From Acetobacterium malicum subsp. dehalogenans DSM 11527 (GTDB taxonomy: Bacteria > Bacillota > Clostridia > Eubacteriales > Eubacteriaceae): a DNA stretch of 64,000 nt. The stretch is from NCBI RefSeq assembly GCF_000472665.1, contig NZ_AXAC01000018.1:1-64000 (forward strand), written 5' to 3'. Position 1 is the stretch's first letter, and each line of letters begins with the position of its first letter. A program made the translations under genes and the position numbers. This document shows, one piece after another, positions 16,916-25,774 of the stretch. A model generated the notes under the pieces. That model did no database searches. It saw only the letters and a program-made list of their open reading frames with translations, and had not been told where the DNA came from.

Positions 16916-18438
16916 TATGCTTTATGTCCTCCGATTTGGTCATTTCGATTCCTGGTGGTGGCCCCTTCTTCCAGATTCATGCCCTTGAGGATTACGTTCT
17001 TGCCAAATTTTTTCTTAATGTCCAGGATGGATTTTTGCATCTCTTTCTCTCTTTCAAGCTCTACTTCTTTCGCTGCCTGCTGCTTTTCCAAGGCAGCATA
17101 ATCGGTAAAAAGGTCGAGTTGTTCATATGAAGCAGCTTTGGGCGCAGATGCTTCGGGGATGACATGGTTTGCGGTTATATTCACTCGGCGCACCAGCAGT
17201 CGCTTATCTATAATGCGGTCAAAGAGCATTGAAACCGCATCAATTATGTACTTGGACGAGGCCGTGTGCCTGCCAAGATTCTCGGTGCCGTGGGCATGTT
17301 TAGGCAACTGCCTGCCATAGTGGTCTGTGGTGACTTCACCCTTATACGATTGCCTGAGCTCTGGGTCCTGCAAATTTTGGATGTCATAACCGACTGTTAA
17401 CACCAACTGATCCGTTACCATTTGCTTGTCGACCAAATTCAAGGCCAGAAGATCGGCCATCTCCCGTACGATGATCCTGGCTTTATCGACGGGATAAGGG
17501 TACTGTAAGACCTGACCGGAGCTAATGCTGTTAGTTGTTGGCTTATAGGCTTTAACATCTGCAATGGTGCATGGTTCCCAGCCCCAGGCGTGATCGATGA
17601 GTAGCTCCGCATTTACGCCAAACAGCTTGTAGAGCAGGGCTTCATTATAGAAATCTCCTGTTTTCCCGAGGGAACACCTGGCCACATCGCCCATAGTAAA
17701 GAGACCGTGGGCCTCGAGCTTTTTGGCGGTAGCCTTGCCTACTCGCCAGAAATCGGTCAGCGGTCGATGGCCCCATAGGGATTGACGATAACTCATCTCG
17801 GTAAGCTCTGCAATACGTACACCGTTTTTATCCGGTTTGACATGCTTGGCTCCGATGTCCATAGCAATCTTGGCGAGATACAAATTTGTACCGATGCCCG
17901 CTGCAGCTGTGATGCCCGTGGTTTTCAATACATCCCGAATGATTTTCATGGTCAGCTCACGAGCAGTCAGCTTGTAGGTATTCAGATAATTTGTCACATC
18001 CATGAAAACCTCATCGATGGAATACACATGAATATCTTCAGGAGCGATATATTTGAGATATACATTGTAAATACGTGTGCTATAATCAACATACAGCTCC
18101 ATGCGAGGCGGGGCAATTATATAATCAAGTTCAAGTTCCGGCGATGATTTAAGTTCTGAATCATCATAAGAGGAACCGGTAAAAATGCGATTTGGTGCAT
18201 ATCGCTGTCGCTGGGCATTGGCTTCTTTCACCTTCTGCACTACCTCGAACAGCCTTGCTCTACCGGAAATACCGTGGGTTTTCAGGGGCGGCGATACCGC
18301 AAGGCAAATGGTTTTTTCTGTTCGCGCAGCGTCGGCCACCACCAAGTTTGTGGTCAGTGGATCAAGCTGACGTTCGATACACTCCACTGAAGCGTAAAAA
18401 CTTTTCAGATCTAAGGCAATATATGTTCTGTTTTTCAC
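16915..18438 (-). CDS. UmuC/UvrX-type Y-family DNA polymerase
   Basis: A 507-aa translesion polymerase: D10 in IALDLKSFYASVE and the paired acids in YSIDEVFMD form the catalytic site, followed by the ITAAAGIGTN and helix-hairpin-helix (WRVGKATAKKLEAHG) regions and little finger. The GTG at 18438 follows AAGGGG with 8-nt spacing; the frame to 18459 would put the start on the Shine-Dalgarno side. No LexA box of the GAAC...GTTC type was found upstream. Such yolD-umuC pairs are common on mobile elements. It lies just beyond the ssrA terminator. Confidence 0.88.
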   Translation of the reverse strand: MKNRTYIALDLKSFYASVECIERQLDPLTTNLVVADAARTEKTICLAVSPPLKTHGISGRARLFEVVQKVKEANAQRQRYAPNRIFTGSSYDDSELKSSPELELDYIIAPPRMELYVDYSTRIYNVYLKYIAPEDIHVYSIDEVFMDVTNYLNTYKLTARELTMKIIRDVLKTTGITAAAGIGTNLYLAKIAMDIGAKHVKPDKNGVRIAELTEMSYRQSLWGHRPLTDFWRVGKATAKKLEAHGLFTMGDVARCSLGKTGDFYNEALLYKLFGVNAELLIDHAWGWEPCTIADVKAYKPTTNSISSGQVLQYPYPVDKARIIVREMADLLALNLVDKQMVTDQLVLTVGYDIQNLQDPELRQSYKGEVTTDHYGRQLPKHAHGTENLGRHTASSKYIIDAVSMLFDRIIDKRLLVRRVNITANHVIPEASAPKAASYEQLDLFTDYAALEKQQAAKEVELEREKEMQKSILDIKKKFGKNVILKGMNLEEGATTRNRNDQIGGHKA

Positions 18439-18570
18439 ACTCACAGCCCCTTTTTTCACTTATTTTAGGTTATATATTATATCACATTCTGATTCTAACT
18501 TACACTGATAAGAGGGGGCATTTTCTTAATGCCATCCCATATGAAAATATTAATTCAACACCTTATCCTA

Positions 18571-18604
18571 CAAAAAAACAGCTGATTATTGCTAATCAGC
18601 TGTT
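18571..18604 (-). terminator. Intrinsic terminator of ssrA
   Basis: AACAGCTGATTA and TAATCAGCTGTT form a perfect 12-bp stem (18578-18604) around a short loop, followed on the minus strand by seven T (18571-18577). It lies 25 nt past the tmRNA 3' end. Confidence 0.92.
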
Positions 18605-18628
18605 AAGCATGTTGCTTTTATTTCATAT

Positions 18629-19027
18629 TGGTGGAGGCGAGGGGAGTCGAACCCCTGTCCGAAAATCCATTCACAGGAGCTTCTCCGAGTGCAGTCATTG
18701 TTTATTTTCTCATTCCCCTCTTTCTCCAATGACATAGAAAAAGAGGAACCAGCCTCTTGATCGTTAATGGTGCGAGGCGCTACCAAAAACGGTTCCCTGC
18801 TTCAATGAACGCCGAAACCCAAAACCACAGGTTGAAATGGGAGGCGTGCAGCATTAATTATGCTGCGAAGTCTTAGTATTAAACTTTAGAGCGTATTACG
18901 CTGCTAAAGCTAACCCGTAACTTTTTTCTGTTTTTGCGTTTATATTTATGCGCCACTTTTTACGATGATCAGCAACATCGACTCGCTACTCAAGCTTCAA
19001 AACCCCCGTCGAAACCAGTACGCCCCC
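18629..19027 (-). ncRNA. ssrA: Transfer-messenger RNA (ssrA)
   Basis: The 5' end GGGGGCG (19021-19027) pairs with CGCCTCC before an encoded CCA (18629-18631). TGGTTTCGACGGGGGT and the T-arm GGAGTCGAACCCC complement are diagnostic of tmRNA. The tag frame at 18896-18937 (minus) encodes AKTEKSYGLALAA followed by TAA, with GCA as the probable resume codon. At about 399 nt it is at the long end for the family. With SmpB it rescues stalled ribosomes. It starts 10 nt after smpB and is probably cotranscribed. Its 3' end borders the accessory region, as expected for an ssrA integration site. Confidence 0.96.
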
Positions 19028-19037
19028 AAATAATTAA

Positions 19038-19496
19038 CTAGCCACTATGCCGCATACTTTTTTGAATCCGTCGGTCTGAATCCCGCTCAGCAATGGCGTG
19101 ACGCTTATCATAAAGCTTCTTGCCCTTGGCCAGAGCCAGTTCCATTTTACACCGGCCATCCTTAAAGTAAAGGGTCAGTGGTACCAGAGTGTAACCTTCC
19201 CGTTGCTTCAGCCCGATCAGTTTGCGGATCTGCTGTTTATGCAACAAAAGCTTACGGACGCGCAAAGGATCTTTATTATAAATATTCCCCTGCTCATAAG
19301 GATCGATATGCATCTGATAAACGAAAATTTCACCGTTATAAATGTCGGCAAAACTTTCCTTCAGGCTGACTTTTCCGCCACGGATTGATTTCACTTCCGT
19401 CCCGGATAAAACCAGACCCACCTCATAGGTATCTTCAATGGTAAAATCATGACGTGCTTTTCGGTTTTTGGCCACAATCTTAATATTTTCTCCCAT
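19038..19496 (-). CDS. smpB: SsrA-binding protein SmpB
   Basis: A 152-aa small basic protein of normal length, with [13 protein letters not shown] and the [21 protein letters not shown] core, and a [19 protein letters not shown] tail that enters the decoding centre. It binds tmRNA and brings it to stalled ribosomes. The ATG at 19496 is set by GAGGAG 6 nt upstream; the in-frame TTG at 19502 is not needed. It directly precedes ssrA and follows rnr by 52 nt, the classic order. Confidence 0.96.
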   Translation of the reverse strand: MGENIKIVAKNRKARHDFTIEDTYEVGLVLSGTEVKSIRGGKVSLKESFADIYNGEIFVYQMHIDPYEQGNIYNKDPLRVRKLLLHKQQIRKLIGLKQREGYTLVPLTLYFKDGRCKMELALAKGKKLYDKRHAIAERDSDRRIQKSMRHSG

Positions 19497-19548
19497 GCGC
19501 AACTCCTCTGTTCTTAGCTAGTTTTTTATTATAACACAGTTTTCTTAA

Positions 19549-21681
19549 TTATTCAATAGGTTCAAAATCGATCTGTTTGGAACTCACGTCGGCTTTTGCC
19601 ACTTTTATTCTGATTTCCTGGCCCAGTCTGAATATTTTGCCCCGATGTTCGCCAATATGTTGATGCAGATCAGGATCATAGTTATAAAAATCATCCTTTA
19701 AATCCTGAAGCCGCACCAGGCCTTCAATGGTGTTTTCCAGTTCGACAAAGAAGCCAAAGGAAGTGACGCCGCTGATCCGACCGGTAAATTCTTCACCAAT
19801 ATGGCGGGTCATGTACTCAGTCATCTTGAGCTTGGTGATTTCCCGCTCAATGTTTTCAGCGCGCCGCTCAGTTTCGGAGGCATGTTTGGCTACCGCTTCG
19901 ATATTCGCCTCCAGATAATCCAGAGACTTTTTATTGATTTTACCGGTAATCGCCTTGGCCAGATAGCGGTGGACAAAGAGATCCGGGTAACGGCGGATCG
20001 GTGAGGTAAAGTGGGTATAAAAGCTTGCACCCAGGGCATAGTGACCGAGATTATGGCCTTCGTAAACAGCCTGCTGCATCGTTCGCAGCATCAGCAGGGT
20101 AATCACCCGCTCTTCATTTTTGCCGGCAATATCGGTTACCAGTTGCTGAAAGTCGTGTCCGGATGGTACCAGATCATCGTTTTTCCCCAGTTTAAAGCCG
20201 TAGCGATTGATAAATGTGCGGAAGGCCGCCAGCTTTTCGGGATGGGGTTCGGGATGATTCCGGAAAATGAAGGGCGCATCCAGTTTGGAAACATGCTCGG
20301 CGATGGTTTCATTACAGACCAGCATAAATTCTTCGATGATGCGGTGGGAGATTAACCGTTCGTCAATGACAATCTCCTCAGGAAACCCCTGTTGATCCAA
20401 TAAAATCTTGGCTTCGGGAAAATCGAAATTGATGGCACCCCGGTTTAACCGGCGTTTGACCCGCAGGATTTCATGGAGTTCCTCCATCAGCACCAGATCG
20501 GTACGAAATGGTTTGAGGTCCGCGGCTTTGTCGATCCGGTCTTCCAGTAAGGCATCAACTTTTTTATAAGTCATTCGTGCCTTGGAACAGATCACCGATT
20601 TGAAGATATCATAATCCACCACCTGGCCATTTTTATCGATTTCCATTTCGCAACTGAAGGTCAGCCGATCTTTATTAGGCACCAGACTGCAGACGTCATT
20701 GGAAAGCTTGAAGGGTAACATCGGTACCACCCGATCCACCACATAAACGCTAGTCCCCCGATCCAGGGCAGACACATCAATCTCACTGCCTTGACGGACA
20801 TAATGGCTGACATCGGCAATATGAACCCCCAACCCGAAGTTTCCGTTTTTCTTTTTATGGATCGAGACGGCGTCATCATAATCCTTGGCGTCATCCCCAT
20901 CGATGGTAAAGATCTGTTCGTCCCGAAGATCCTTCCGTTTTGCCAGTTCTTCAGGGCTGATCCGGTCGCTTAATTGATTGGTTTCCCGTTCGACTTCATG
21001 GGCGAAATCCATGGGAATATCATATTCTTTTAAGACTGAAAGAATATCGATGCCCGGTTCATCCTCGTTGCCCAGAATTTCTAGAATTTCCCCTTCCGGG
21101 TTTTTTCCTTTATCCGACCAGGAGACAATCCGGGTAACCACTTTATCACCATTAACAGCCTTCTTGCCGTGTCGTTCGGGAATAAAAATATCCTTACAGA
21201 GCCGATCATTATCGGGTACCACAAAGCCGAAGCCCTTGCCTTTTTCATATCGGCCGATGATTTTTTTATGACCCCGGTCAATGATTTCCACCACTTCCCC
21301 TTCCGGTCTTTTTTCACCGGGCTTGGACGTTAAGCGGACCCACACCGTATCCATATCGAGGGCGCCATGGAGGTACTTTTCGGGAATAAAGACGTCTTCG
21401 GAAAAAATCGTATAGTCAGGAATGACAAAGCCGAAGCCCCGCTGGTTACCGCGCAGGACCCCCACGATTTTAGGTGAATCATCGGTTTTTTGGTACCCGC
21501 CATTTTGATCTTTTGCTACTCTGGCTTTTATTTCCAGCTCTTTGAGTACATGAGACAGCATCTGCCGGTCTTTCTTTTTTGACAGTCCGATAAAGTCTGA
21601 TAATTGATCAAAGGTCATATTTTTATACTTTTTGTCATTCATTAAACGCTTGACAATTCGTTTTAATTCTTTAGTTTTCAT
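19549..21681 (-). CDS. rnr: Ribonuclease R
   Basis: A 710-aa 3'-5' exoribonuclease with an N-terminal HTH, two cold-shock-like RNA-binding domains (about 75-215), the RNB catalytic domain with IDGDDAKDYDDAV carrying the metal-binding aspartates, and a C-terminal S1 domain (GRISGVTSFGFFVELEN). It degrades structured RNA and works with trans-translation, matching its place before smpB-ssrA. The ATG at 21681 lies inside the mutS 3' end (11-nt overlap) with a GGAGA site; the longer frame to 21696 is less likely. Confidence 0.95.
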   Translation of the reverse strand: MKTKELKRIVKRLMNDKKYKNMTFDQLSDFIGLSKKKDRQMLSHVLKELEIKARVAKDQNGGYQKTDDSPKIVGVLRGNQRGFGFVIPDYTIFSEDVFIPEKYLHGALDMDTVWVRLTSKPGEKRPEGEVVEIIDRGHKKIIGRYEKGKGFGFVVPDNDRLCKDIFIPERHGKKAVNGDKVVTRIVSWSDKGKNPEGEILEILGNEDEPGIDILSVLKEYDIPMDFAHEVERETNQLSDRISPEELAKRKDLRDEQIFTIDGDDAKDYDDAVSIHKKKNGNFGLGVHIADVSHYVRQGSEIDVSALDRGTSVYVVDRVVPMLPFKLSNDVCSLVPNKDRLTFSCEMEIDKNGQVVDYDIFKSVICSKARMTYKKVDALLEDRIDKAADLKPFRTDLVLMEELHEILRVKRRLNRGAINFDFPEAKILLDQQGFPEEIVIDERLISHRIIEEFMLVCNETIAEHVSKLDAPFIFRNHPEPHPEKLAAFRTFINRYGFKLGKNDDLVPSGHDFQQLVTDIAGKNEERVITLLMLRTMQQAVYEGHNLGHYALGASFYTHFTSPIRRYPDLFVHRYLAKAITGKINKKSLDYLEANIEAVAKHASETERRAENIEREITKLKMTEYMTRHIGEEFTGRISGVTSFGFFVELENTIEGLVRLQDLKDDFYNYDPDLHQHIGEHRGKIFRLGQEIRIKVAKADVSSKQIDFEPIE

Positions 21682-24340
21682 ATTTTCTCCGATCATTTAG
21701 TTTTTTACGCAATTGGTCGATTTCATTCATAACTTCGATGGGACTCATTTCGTTTATATTCATTTCCCGGATCACGCCGAGAGCAGCTTCTTCCTCGGCA
21801 GTCATGGCTTTAGCAACATCAAAAAAGTTCAGTTGAGCACCTTTGCCACCAGATAGAACAGTCGGTTCTGCCACCAGCAACTCCTGCCGGTAGGTATCTT
21901 CGCCAGATTCCAGATGGCCGAGAATTTCCTGAGCCCGCCGGGTCACCCCAGCCGGAAAACCGGCCAGCTTGGCCACTTCGATGCCGTAGCTCTGGTCAGC
22001 TGGACCGGGAATGATCTTTCGCAGAAAGATCACCCCGTCGGGGGTCTCTTTGAGCCGGATGCTGAAATTTTTGATTCCTGATTTTAGAGTCTCCAGTTCG
22101 GTCAACTCATGGTAATGGGTGGCAAACAGGGTTTTGGCCCCGATACTGTCTTCGTTATGGAGATATTCCACCACTGCCCAGGCAATACTGATGCCGTCAA
22201 AGGTGGAAGTCCCCCGGCCGATTTCGTCCAGAATCACCAGACTGCGGCTGGTGGCATTTTTTAAAATATTAGCCACCTCAGTCATTTCCACCATAAAGGT
22301 ACTCTGACCACTGGCCAGATCGTCACTGGCCCCGACCCGGGTGAAAATCCGATCGACCACCCCAATGGCCGCGGCATCCGCCGGGACAAAGGAGCCGATC
22401 TGGGCCATCAGGGTAATAATCGCCACCTGTCGGATAAAGGTCGACTTACCGGCCATATTGGGCCCGGTGATGATCAGCATCCGCTGGTCATCCTGATTGA
22501 GCAAACAGTCGTTGCCGATAAAATGGTTGGTACCAATCATGTCCTCCACCACTGGATGACGGCCATTTTGGATCATCAGGGTATTATCTTCCGTAATTTC
22601 CGGACAGATGTAGCGATTTTGCAGGGCCACGGTGGCCAACGCATAAATGGCGTCAAGCTCGGCTACTTCCCGGGCTTTCTGCTGAATGCGCGGGATTTCA
22701 GCCAGCAAACCGTCACGGATTTCCTGAAACACCTGAGTTTCACAACGGAGCAAGCCCTCCTGGGCCCCGAGAATCTTGCTTTCCATTTCCTTCAGTTCCG
22801 GGGTAAAATAGCGCTCGGCATTGGCCAGGGTCTGTTTGCGGATATAGTCTTCCGGGACCTGGTCAAAGTTACTTTTGGTTACCTCAATAAAATACCCAAA
22901 AATGCGATTATATTTCACTTTCAGGTTTTTAATGCCGGTGCGTTCGCGCTCCCGGCATTCCAGATCACGGATCCAGTCCTGGCCTTTTTCGGCCGCTTCC
23001 CGAAATTCGTCGATTTCCTGATGGTAGCCAGTTTTGATCACATGGCCGTCTTTTAATACAATCGGCGCCTGCTCGTCGATGGACTTGTCAATCTGCTCCC
23101 AGACATCGGTGAGTAATTCATCGTGATCAAACAAACTACGCAGTTTTTCCGAACCCAACAACGCCACAAAATCCTGAATCAGCGGCAGCGCCCCCAGCGA
23201 TTGTTTCAGCGCCAGTAAATCCCGGGGATTAATGGTCCCAAAGGCCAGTTTACCACAGAGCCGTTCCAGATCATAAACCTTGGTCATGATCGTTTTAAAC
23301 GCCGGCAGATGAGCGGCGTTGCTGTAAAAAGCCGAGACGCCCCCTTGTCGTTCCAAGATCGCATCACGATTTAACAGCGGTGCCTCCACCCAACGGCGCA
23401 GGGTTCGTCCGCCCATGGCGGTGATGGTTTTGTCCAGCACGCCCAGCAGGCTGCCCTTTTTTTCCAGGGTTCTGAGGGTCTGGGTCAGCTCCAGATTGCG
23501 CCGGGTCGATAAATCCAGGACCATATAGTCCTTGCTGTTATAATAGCGGATCGTCTTAATATGGGTCAGGGCCCGTTTCTGGGTTTCATCCAGATAGAGC
23601 AGCAGCGCCCCGGCGGCGGCGATGGCATGATCCCGACGCTCCAAATCCAGGGCGCCGAGGGCAAAGACCTGAAACTGATCGGTGATCCGCTTGCTACCGT
23701 TTTTAACCGAAAAGTATTTTTCCGGATAAAGACTGGCCAGAATTCCAAAACTGTTTTCAATCAGTGCCAGAGCCTGGCTATCCCTAAACAGTGCCGGATT
23801 GAGGATTACCTCGGCCGGCAGTAACCGCCCGATTTCATCGGATAGCTGGGACAGCCATTGTTCCCGGGTCTTGGCCGCGATCTGGGTAACATAAAAATCC
23901 CCGGTGGAAACGTCCAGACTGGCCAGACCGAGGGTATTATTTTCCAGAAACAGCGCCATCAGGTAATTGTTTTTCTTTGATTCCAGTAATTTGCCTTCAG
24001 AAATGGTGCCTGGTGAAATAACCCGGATAATTTCCCGGCGGACAATCCCTTTGGCTTCTTTAGGGTCTTCCATCTGCTCACAGATGGCGACCTTGTAGCC
24101 TTTTTCAACCAGACGGGTGATGTAATTCTGAGCCGCATGATGGGGTACCCCGCACATCGGCGCCCGTTCTTCCAGCCCGCAATCGCGGCCGGTCAGGGCT
24201 ATTTCCAGCTCACGGGAGGCCGTCAGGGCATCATCAAAAAACATTTCATAAAAGTCGCCCATACGAAAGAAAAGGAGGGCATCGGGAACCTCCTCATGAA
24301 TTTGCAGGTATTGGGTCATCATGGGTGTCAGCTGCGCCAT
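21671..24340 (-). CDS. mutS: DNA mismatch repair protein MutS
   Basis: An 889-aa MutS1: mismatch-reading FYEMF in the N-terminal domain, Walker A TGPNMAGKST, Walker B ILDEIGRGTSTFDG and the C-terminal helix-turn-helix. It recognises mispairs and recruits MutL; mutL does not follow here as it often does. The ATG at 24340 has AGGAGGACACCC just upstream, so the frame to 24370 is overextended. The start lies 47 nt inside the end of miaB, an unusually long overlap. Confidence 0.96.
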   Translation of the reverse strand: MAQLTPMMTQYLQIHEEVPDALLFFRMGDFYEMFFDDALTASRELEIALTGRDCGLEERAPMCGVPHHAAQNYITRLVEKGYKVAICEQMEDPKEAKGIVRREIIRVISPGTISEGKLLESKKNNYLMALFLENNTLGLASLDVSTGDFYVTQIAAKTREQWLSQLSDEIGRLLPAEVILNPALFRDSQALALIENSFGILASLYPEKYFSVKNGSKRITDQFQVFALGALDLERRDHAIAAAGALLLYLDETQKRALTHIKTIRYYNSKDYMVLDLSTRRNLELTQTLRTLEKKGSLLGVLDKTITAMGGRTLRRWVEAPLLNRDAILERQGGVSAFYSNAAHLPAFKTIMTKVYDLERLCGKLAFGTINPRDLLALKQSLGALPLIQDFVALLGSEKLRSLFDHDELLTDVWEQIDKSIDEQAPIVLKDGHVIKTGYHQEIDEFREAAEKGQDWIRDLECRERERTGIKNLKVKYNRIFGYFIEVTKSNFDQVPEDYIRKQTLANAERYFTPELKEMESKILGAQEGLLRCETQVFQEIRDGLLAEIPRIQQKAREVAELDAIYALATVALQNRYICPEITEDNTLMIQNGRHPVVEDMIGTNHFIGNDCLLNQDDQRMLIITGPNMAGKSTFIRQVAIITLMAQIGSFVPADAAAIGVVDRIFTRVGASDDLASGQSTFMVEMTEVANILKNATSRSLVILDEIGRGTSTFDGISIAWAVVEYLHNEDSIGAKTLFATHYHELTELETLKSGIKNFSIRLKETPDGVIFLRKIIPGPADQSYGIEVAKLAGFPAGVTRRAQEILGHLESGEDTYRQELLVAEPTVLSGGKGAQLNFFDVAKAMTAEEEAALGVIREMNINEMSPIEVMNEIDQLRKKLNDRRKYEN

Positions 24341-25712
24341 GGGTGTCCTCCTGTTCGATTTTTTCGCCATCCAGACTAAAGGTTTTGGCGGCGGTGATCT
24401 TAACCATCACCTGGGTGCCGATATCTGCCGGATCGCCGGGAAAATTGACCAGCTTGCTGGTCCGGGTTCGGCCAGTCATCCGCGCGGGGTTGTTGCGGCT
24501 GGGTTCTTCAACCAGCACTTCCACCACCTGACCTTGATAGGTTTGATTGATATCATGACTGATTCTATGCAGCACTTCCAGACAACGGTTAATTCGGTCG
24601 TGTTTGACCTCATCAGCAATCTGGTCGGCCATGGTGGCGGCCGGAGTGCCGGTACGAATCGAATATAAAAAGGTAAAGGCCGAATCAAATTGGCACAGTT
24701 CAATGACTTTGAGGGTTTCCAAAAAGTCTGCTTCGGTTTCGCCGGGAAAACCGACAATCAGATCGGTAGTGATCGCGACGCCGGGGATTTTTTCCCGGAC
24801 GGCCCTGACCCGATCAAGAATATCTTCCTGGGTGTATTTCCGGTTCATCGCTTTTAAAACCCGGGTGCTGCCGGATTGGATCGGCAGATGAATATAGTTG
24901 CAGACCTTGTCGCAGGCGGCAATCGCATCGATGACCGCATCGCTGAGATCTTTAGGATGGGAGGTCATAAAGCGGATCCGTTTAAGGTTTTCGATGGTAT
25001 TGAGTTCTCGCAGCAGTGCCGCGAAATTCACCGTTTCGTCGAGATCATTACCGTAGGAATTGACATTTTGGCCTAACAGCGTCACCTCCACGCAGCCATC
25101 GGCGACCAGGGCCTTAACCTCGGCAACAATCTTATCGGGCTGACGGCTGACTTCCCGACCCCGGGTGTAGGGCACAATACAATAGGTGCAGAAATTGTTG
25201 CAGCCATTCATAATCGTCACAAAGCCCTTGAAAGGATATTTCCGGTCCACCGGCAGATCTTCGACAATGGTGTCGGAATCATCCCAGACTTCCACCAACC
25301 GTTTGCCGTTGACCATGTAGTTATTAAGCAGCTCTGGAAACTGGTGGAGATTATGGGTCCCAAAAACCAGATCCACCTGAGGATATTTGCTGACAATCTG
25401 ATTGACGATTTCCGGCTGCTGCATCATACAACCACAGACGGCCAGAATTAAATCGGGATTGGTTTTCTTAACGGTTTTATAGGCGCCGATATTACCAAAG
25501 ACCCGTTCATCGGCATTTTCCCGGACCGAGCAGGTGTTGAGAATGACCAGACCGGCTTTGTTGACGTCCATTTCTTCGACATAACCCAGGGCTTTTAACA
25601 TCCCGGATATTTTTTCTGAGTCGTTTTCGTTCATCTGGCATCCGAATGTGAAAATTCGAAAGCTTCGGGATGCGTTGTTGATAATTCGTTTTGCAGGTTT
25701 TTTCTTGCTCAT
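24294..25712 (-). CDS. miaB: tRNA-2-methylthio-N6-dimethylallyladenosine synthase MiaB
   Basis: A 472-aa methylthiotransferase. The N-terminal UPF0004 domain (FGCQMNENDSE) holds the auxiliary cluster cysteines; the radical SAM motif is CNNFCTYC in a NGCNNFCTYCIVPYTRGRE context; a TRAM domain ends the conserved part. It adds the methylthio group at A37 of tRNAs. The last 20 or so residues (EDTHGAADTHDDPIP...) extend beyond TRAM and overlap mutS. An AGGAGA site supports the ATG. Confidence 0.95.
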   Translation of the reverse strand: MSKKKPAKRIINNASRSFRIFTFGCQMNENDSEKISGMLKALGYVEEMDVNKAGLVILNTCSVRENADERVFGNIGAYKTVKKTNPDLILAVCGCMMQQPEIVNQIVSKYPQVDLVFGTHNLHQFPELLNNYMVNGKRLVEVWDDSDTIVEDLPVDRKYPFKGFVTIMNGCNNFCTYCIVPYTRGREVSRQPDKIVAEVKALVADGCVEVTLLGQNVNSYGNDLDETVNFAALLRELNTIENLKRIRFMTSHPKDLSDAVIDAIAACDKVCNYIHLPIQSGSTRVLKAMNRKYTQEDILDRVRAVREKIPGVAITTDLIVGFPGETEADFLETLKVIELCQFDSAFTFLYSIRTGTPAATMADQIADEVKHDRINRCLEVLHRISHDINQTYQGQVVEVLVEEPSRNNPARMTGRTRTSKLVNFPGDPADIGTQVMVKITAAKTFSLDGEKIEQEDTHGAADTHDDPIPANS

Positions 25713-25774
25713 GCTATTTTGATTCTCCTAAGATTTGACTAAAATATTAAATTATTGTATTTTTGTTAACGATA

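Noticed and set aside
18439-18570. LexA/SOS box before umuC
   Set aside because: No CGAAC...GTTCG-type palindrome present in the upstream stretch.
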